Source of the DNA: an uncultured Akkermansia sp.
GTDB taxonomy: Bacteria; Verrucomicrobiota; Verrucomicrobiia; Verrucomicrobiales; Akkermansiaceae
Assembly (NCBI GenBank): GCA_947585525.1
Contig: CANPXA010000095.1
Coordinates: 1 to 6,857 of the forward strand
DNA: 6,857 bases
Direction of reading: 5' to 3'
Every line of letters begins with the position of its first letter. Positions within the stretch are counted from its first letter, which is position 1. The notes under the pieces are model-generated. The model was not told the origin of the DNA. It worked only from the letters and a program-made list of their open reading frames with translations, and ran no database searches. A program made the position numbers and the translations under genes. Positions 3,260 through 6,857 of this stretch are shown one piece after another.

Positions 3260-5800
3260 ATGCAAGATCACATCCCTGTACAGCAGATAGCAAAGGTGTC
3301 CGTACAGCAGATGCACAGTCGGCTGAACAACGTCATTATTTTGACAAATTACCGGGAAAGGTTTACGGAACGATTGGAGGAGCTGGGCTTCACGCAGATT
3401 ACGCCGGTGAAGACAGGGAAGAAGGAGAGCGAGGAGATTCTTTTGAAAGCTGTGTTGCATCGCCAAGTGGTGTATATTTGCTTGGCGTTGTATGCAGCGG
3501 AGGCTATGGGGTTACAGGCATTGAGTGAGGCGCTTTGTGACGAGTGTGATGCGCAGAGTGCGCGCGCGAGTGTTTATTACGCATCGTTTTTCATGAGAGA
3601 TGAAGGTCGGAGTATCTGTTTACTCGGACCGGTGCCTGTGAAGCAGGAAGGGAAGTGGTGCAAGGAAGATGCACAAAGTGCGCAGTTTTTGCCGATGTCG
3701 CGACGGCTGCGGAAGGACCGATTGAGTGCCGTATTCGGAGGGGCGGCATTGTTCAAAGTGCGTCAGGTGCTGATGCCGCATATCATGAAAAATGGGTCTT
3801 TGCCGGCATTCAGCGTGCATGGGGTTTTTGAAGATCGGCGCCAGGGGGAAGGGAACTTCTATGCTGTACTTGGAGGAGAGCCGCCAACTCACTTCATGCT
3901 TGTGCGTCGAGAGGACAGTTCTCGACAACTTGTCTTCTCCCGCGCGTTTTTCTATTATGGTGAGAGACCGGAGTCAGAGCTGGAGCTTGTGCAAAGTTGC
4001 GTGCTGGGAGACGCACCCGAGCAAGGGCTCGTGGAGCTCAGGACGGGAGAGGGAAATACATTGTGGGCAGAGAGTTTGGAGACCATTTTATTTCCAAGGG
4101 TTCTTCCGGAGGGAGAGACGTACCGCTGGACGCTGAGCCTTGTGACGGAGCGAAGCCGGGTGGTGGAGAGACATGACTCGGGCAGCATCAGTTCCCGGTT
4201 GCTGGAGAAAGCCAAATCCGATTATGAGCGCCAACACGGTAGTGAGTCAGCGGCTGATTTCTCGTTCTCGATGCCGGGAGAGGAGAATCATCCGGCGCCG
4301 ACGCAGCGTACTCTCACGGCTCACACGAAGATGAATGTGCGTGTGCTGGATGTGGAGAAAGTAAAGGTGGATGGATGTGAGATGTTGCTATGTTGTGCGC
4401 AGGTGCTTCCGTGGGGAGAGAGGGATAGGGTTCAGGTGTTCGTGAACCCCGGGGCGGTGGGGGAGGAGGAACCGCGGGTGGGGGATGTGATAGAGTGTGA
4501 GGGTCAACTTTACGCTTCACCGGATGCCTTGGTGGGGAGTTCAGGAGCCGGGGAGATTGGAGCGGGAAGTACGGAAGCAGACGCAGAAGAAGCATCGGCG
4601 TGTCGGGAGATCATCGCAGCTATTTGCACGCAGGAATGGGATGAATTTGAAAGGATGGCTCATGATGATATGCACTACACCAGCCGCATGAACGGGACTG
4701 TGTTGGAAACTCGTGCCGCTTTTGTGCGCTATATGAGCGAGAGAAAGGAACTTTGGGTTAAGCAGGGTGGTTGGCCGGGCATGAGCATGGATACGGGAAC
4801 GATCCTCCACGAGAAGAGGAGAAGACCATGCTTCATGATTACGTGCCATGGGAAGAAGGTTGGTGCAGGGATCGTGGTCATGAAGGATTCAAAGATAGCG
4901 GCAATTGAAACACTGCCCTCCGGAGCAAATGAGAGTTTTGTTCCGGATGAGGAAAGCAATGCGCAGCCTGCCGTCTTTCATCCGAAACGTGGGCATTTGA
5001 CGCCCCACCCTGCCATGCAGACACTGTTGCAGAGATATGCCGCCACCTATCTGAGTGAGTGTCTGCGACAGCATGCCGGGCATGAGGAACCCATTTCATC
5101 CGAGGGGGAAGAAGGAACGCAAAAAGAGCAGAAAAACGTAGCGAGATGGGTGAAGCTCACCCGAGATGAGCCCTCCTACTGCGATCTATCGTTTGCATAC
5201 GCTCAGCGGGTGTACGCTGTGTGCGCCGTGGAGACGAAACTTCATCCCAACAACGGAGGTTCTTTGAGGAATCTGGTGGAGAAGATGCCGGACCTGGAAC
5301 GATTCGTTGCTTTTGCCGAGAAGCACAACTTGGTGCCATGTGTGTTTCCAGCTCAGAGGAACTACGTGACAGAACCGTCGCAGAGTTGGAATCTGTGGGA
5401 CGTGCGCACCTTGCAGCCGGTGGAGCCGCAGAAGGAACCTCTTGTAGATGCCACGCCCCCGCTGTCTGAGTGGGAGAAACTGTGCGCCGGGTTGGCGGAG
5501 CTGTCACGGCGTGTGGTTGAGAAGGGGGGGAAGGTGTTGGCTTTCCACGATACACCGGAATTGAAACCTCATTTTTGGTATCGCAATGCTGAGGGGCAAC
5601 TCAGCTGGATTATTTTGCGCACGGCAGAAGAAACGCGAGAAGAAGTCCTGGCTGATGCGGAGCTCCCCCTGAAACTTTTCCCGGATGCACGCGGGCATGT
5701 GGTGACCGCACGGGTGTACGGCGATAGTTTATGTTCGACTCCGGCGCGACGGGGAAAAGCGACCTACGTGCGCTTTGAGGAGCCCGTATCTCTCAACTGA
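3260..5800 (+). CDS. Large multidomain protein of unknown function (846 aa; OB-like and NTF2-like regions, possible nuclease-like motif)
   Basis: I do not recognise this protein as a whole. It has no signal peptide or membrane segment and looks cytosolic. By reading: residues 1-300 form a mixed alpha/beta region without known motifs. Residues 352-420 (TLTAHTKMNVRVLDVEKVKV, VFVNP, VGDVIECEGQLY) resemble a small beta-barrel/OB-like domain. Residues about 444-553 (EWDEFERMAHDDMHY, FVRYMSERK, PCFMITC, MKDSKIAAIE) resemble an NTF2/SnoaL-like domain. The stretch 629-720 contains E637-D642 and V-E658-T-K660, the pattern of a PD-(D/E)xK nuclease core, then LVPCVFP and SWNLWD. Residues 737-840 form another alpha/beta domain (PHFWY, LSWIILR, YVRFE). 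Acidic Gly/Ser/Glu linkers occur at 429-446 and 608-626. The first ATG (3260) is used; a downstream Met at residue 18 is an alternative. It sits 38 bp after folE2 with no terminator between, and its end overlaps convergent lipA by 8 bp. Domain names are similarity impressions only. Confidence 0.85.
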   Translation: MQDHIPVQQIAKVSVQQMHSRLNNVIILTNYRERFTERLEELGFTQITPVKTGKKESEEILLKAVLHRQVVYICLALYAAEAMGLQALSEALCDECDAQSARASVYYASFFMRDEGRSICLLGPVPVKQEGKWCKEDAQSAQFLPMSRRLRKDRLSAVFGGAALFKVRQVLMPHIMKNGSLPAFSVHGVFEDRRQGEGNFYAVLGGEPPTHFMLVRREDSSRQLVFSRAFFYYGERPESELELVQSCVLGDAPEQGLVELRTGEGNTLWAESLETILFPRVLPEGETYRWTLSLVTERSRVVERHDSGSISSRLLEKAKSDYERQHGSESAADFSFSMPGEENHPAPTQRTLTAHTKMNVRVLDVEKVKVDGCEMLLCCAQVLPWGERDRVQVFVNPGAVGEEEPRVGDVIECEGQLYASPDALVGSSGAGEIGAGSTEADAEEASACREIIAAICTQEWDEFERMAHDDMHYTSRMNGTVLETRAAFVRYMSERKELWVKQGGWPGMSMDTGTILHEKRRRPCFMITCHGKKVGAGIVVMKDSKIAAIETLPSGANESFVPDEESNAQPAVFHPKRGHLTPHPAMQTLLQRYAATYLSECLRQHAGHEEPISSEGEEGTQKEQKNVARWVKLTRDEPSYCDLSFAYAQRVYAVCAVETKLHPNNGGSLRNLVEKMPDLERFVAFAEKHNLVPCVFPAQRNYVTEPSQSWNLWDVRTLQPVEPQKEPLVDATPPLSEWEKLCAGLAELSRRVVEKGGKVLAFHDTPELKPHFWYRNAEGQLSWIILRTAEETREEVLADAELPLKLFPDARGHVVTARVYGDSLCSTPARRGKATYVRFEEPVSLN

Positions 5801-6710
5801 GCATGCCGCGTTTTCTGAGGTCTGCCTGAAGAGCATCCATGATGTCTTGCTCAGGTCGGAAATTGGCATCATGGTGAGAAGAGCGGATGAGAGGGCCGCT
5901 GGCCACGTGGCGGAAACCTTTGGTCAGGGCTATGTCTCGCAGCTCGTCGAATTCCTCGGGTCGTACATAGCGGATGACGGGCAAATGACGTGCATCGGGG
6001 CGCAAGTACTGACCCATCGTGAGCACGCTTACCCCGTGCTCAAGCAAATCGTCCATCGTACGCTCAATTTCATCGCGCGTTTCGCCGAGACCGAGCATGA
6101 TGCCGCTCTTTGTCACCACCATCCCGGGAGCCATCTCTTGAGCTCGTTGCAGCACGTGCAGGGAGCGTCTGTACTGTGCACGAAATCGAACGAGAGGGGT
6201 GAGTCTTTCCACGGTTTCCACATTATGGTTGAAGATGTGTGGTCGCGCATCCATCACGAGCGCAAGAGACTCTTCCTTGCCATTGAAGTCAGAAGTGAGG
6301 GTTTCAATGATAGTCTGCGGCGAAGCGGAGCGGATGGCACAAATGGTGGCAGCTATGTGGGCAGCGGCGCCGTCCGGTAAATCATCTCGCGTCACCATGG
6401 TGATGACCGTGTGTTGCAGTTTCATGCGCGCCACGGCTTCGGCGACTTTGTGGGGTTCTTCGGGGTCGAGAGGGGATGGATGAGCCGTTCGTGTAGCGCA
6501 GAAGCCGCAGGCTCGAGTGCAAACATCGCCGCACAGCATGAAGGTAGCGGTGCCGTGACTCCAGCATTCGCCGCGGTTGGGACACAGAGCCTCCTCACAG
6601 ACAGTGACGAGAGCATTCCCTTTCACAAGCTCCTGTACCTCGGAAAATACTTTTCCTTTCGGCAGCTTCACTTTCAGCCACGCGGGTTTATGCTCGGGCA
6701 AATCCTTCAT
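5793..6710 (-). CDS. lipA: Lipoyl synthase
   Basis: LipA is a radical-SAM enzyme that inserts two sulfurs into octanoyl groups on the lipoyl domains of 2-oxoacid dehydrogenases and the glycine cleavage H protein. The 305-residue length is normal. The auxiliary [4Fe-4S] cluster ligands are C38-x4-C43-x5-C49 (CEEALCPNRGECW). The radical-SAM cluster ligands are C64-x3-C68-x2-C71 (CTRACGFC). Other landmarks are TMVTRDDLPDG (104-114), NHNVETV (161-167), KSGIMLGLGET (201-211), MGQYLRP (232-238) and VASGPLIRSS (269-278), whose first Ser (S277) is the expected auxiliary-cluster ligand. The usual RSSYHA reads RSSHHD here. ATG 6710-6708 is the only possible start before an upstream in-frame stop (6731-6729). 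No lipB or lplA is next to it. Its 3' end overlaps the stop of the convergent 846-residue gene. Confidence 0.97.
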   Translation of the reverse strand: MKDLPEHKPAWLKVKLPKGKVFSEVQELVKGNALVTVCEEALCPNRGECWSHGTATFMLCGDVCTRACGFCATRTAHPSPLDPEEPHKVAEAVARMKLQHTVITMVTRDDLPDGAAAHIAATICAIRSASPQTIIETLTSDFNGKEESLALVMDARPHIFNHNVETVERLTPLVRFRAQYRRSLHVLQRAQEMAPGMVVTKSGIMLGLGETRDEIERTMDDLLEHGVSVLTMGQYLRPDARHLPVIRYVRPEEFDELRDIALTKGFRHVASGPLIRSSHHDANFRPEQDIMDALQADLRKRGMLS

Positions 6711-6727
6711 ACTTCCGAAAGTTATGC

Positions 6728-6755
6728 ACTATAACGGCGTTGCATGCAAGCGCAA
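6728..6755 (-). promoter_or_regulatory. Promoter for lipA
   Basis: On the minus strand TATAGT (6733-6728, 5 of 6 to the -10 consensus) lies 16 bp from TTGCGC (6755-6750, 3 of 6 to the -35 consensus). The predicted start near 6721 gives a leader of only about 11 nt. The 10-bp palindrome TTGCATGCAA (6740-6749) fills the spacer next to the -35 box, so a regulator bound there would block RNA polymerase. A short inverted repeat GTTAT-5 nt-ATAAC (6721-6735) covers the -10 region. Confidence 0.5.
6740..6749. repeat. Perfect 10-bp palindrome TTGCATGCAA in the lipA promoter spacer
   Basis: The ten bases read the same on both strands and sit between the predicted -35 and -10 boxes of lipA. The position suits an operator for a dimeric repressor, though no regulator is known for it and the site is short. 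Confidence 0.45.
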
Positions 6756-6786
6756 ATAATAATTTTGGTGACATCTGATAGAGAAT

Positions 6787-6798
6787 GATAAGCTTATC
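6787..6798. repeat. Perfect 12-bp palindrome GATAAGCTTATC upstream of lipA
   Basis: Twelve bases are fully self-complementary in an AT-rich intergenic stretch, 37 bp beyond the first palindrome. It could be an operator for lipA or for a gene beyond the right edge. No open reading frame of note occupies 6711-6857. Confidence 0.45.
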
Positions 6799-6857
6799 CA
6801 ACATATAGGAAATATGACGTTACACACAAACATTTAGTAAGTTAGATTGCCTCTATC

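Noticed and set aside
4314..4595. Pro/Ser/His-rich minus-strand frame
   Set aside because: Shadow of the G-rich coding strand of the large gene. No motif, and it lies entirely inside a better-supported frame.
5524..5530. G7 tract in the 846-residue gene
   Set aside because: It could be phase-variable in principle, but the frame is intact and seven Gs fit the purine-rich codon style of the gene.
5157..5555. Minus-strand frame of 132 codons in the large gene
   Set aside because: Low-complexity Pro/Ser/Thr/Arg composition typical of antisense shadows. The plus strand has consistent domain-like sequence here.
5775..6380. Plus-strand frame of 201 codons over lipA
   Set aside because: It runs antisense to an unmistakable lipoyl synthase with all six cluster cysteines.

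Overview
The window looks like chromosomal DNA from a free-standing bacterial genome, not a plasmid, phage or island. It has housekeeping genes (L33, S18, lipoyl synthase, type IB GTP cyclohydrolase), compact spacing, and no transposase, integrase or phage gene. A Verrucomicrobiota/PVC-type host (Akkermansia-like) is my best guess. The reasons are the Lys/Ala/Pro histone-H1-like repeat next to a TraR/DksA protein with a degenerate zinc finger, the Cys-poor L33 beginning MPRDII, and the absence of Shine-Dalgarno sequences before the genes. This assignment is inference, not proof.

Layout. Bases 1-416 (minus) hold the N-terminal part of an M42-family metallo-aminopeptidase that runs off the left edge. 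A gap of about 360 bp (417-779) separates it from a divergent plus-strand block. That block starts with a Lys/Ala/Pro repeat ORF (780-1136), which ends on an A9 tract directly followed by two stops. A TraR/DksA-like ORF (1133-1813) follows in the -1 frame. Next come rpmG (1850-2023) and rpsR (2055-2300), with their own promoter inside the end of the DksA-like gene and a strong intrinsic terminator at 2359-2398. folE2 (2433-3221) and a large unrecognised 846-residue gene (3260-5800) follow, probably as one transcript. Convergent lipA (5793-6710, minus) overlaps the end of the large gene by 8 bp. An AT-rich region with a good lipA promoter and two perfect palindromes closes the window.

How the genes relate. 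The ribosomal genes form a normal small translation operon. FolE2 makes the pterin precursor for folate (and possibly queuosine), and LipA completes lipoyl groups on 2-oxoacid dehydrogenases. The repeat ORF and the DksA-like ORF probably act together. They may be two coupled proteins, or one 344-residue DNA-binding/RNA-polymerase-binding fusion made by -1 frameshifting or transcript slippage at the A9 tract.

The two points most worth following are this H1-like/DksA junction, whose slippery heptamer sits in exactly the right frame, and the 846-residue multidomain protein. The latter appears to contain an OB-like region, an NTF2-like region and a possible nuclease-like E..D..ExK motif. Predicted promoters lie very close to the start codons of the M42 and lipA genes, and no gene has a clear Shine-Dalgarno sequence, so leaderless or short-leader translation is likely. 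No tRNA, rRNA, CRISPR array or mobile element was seen.
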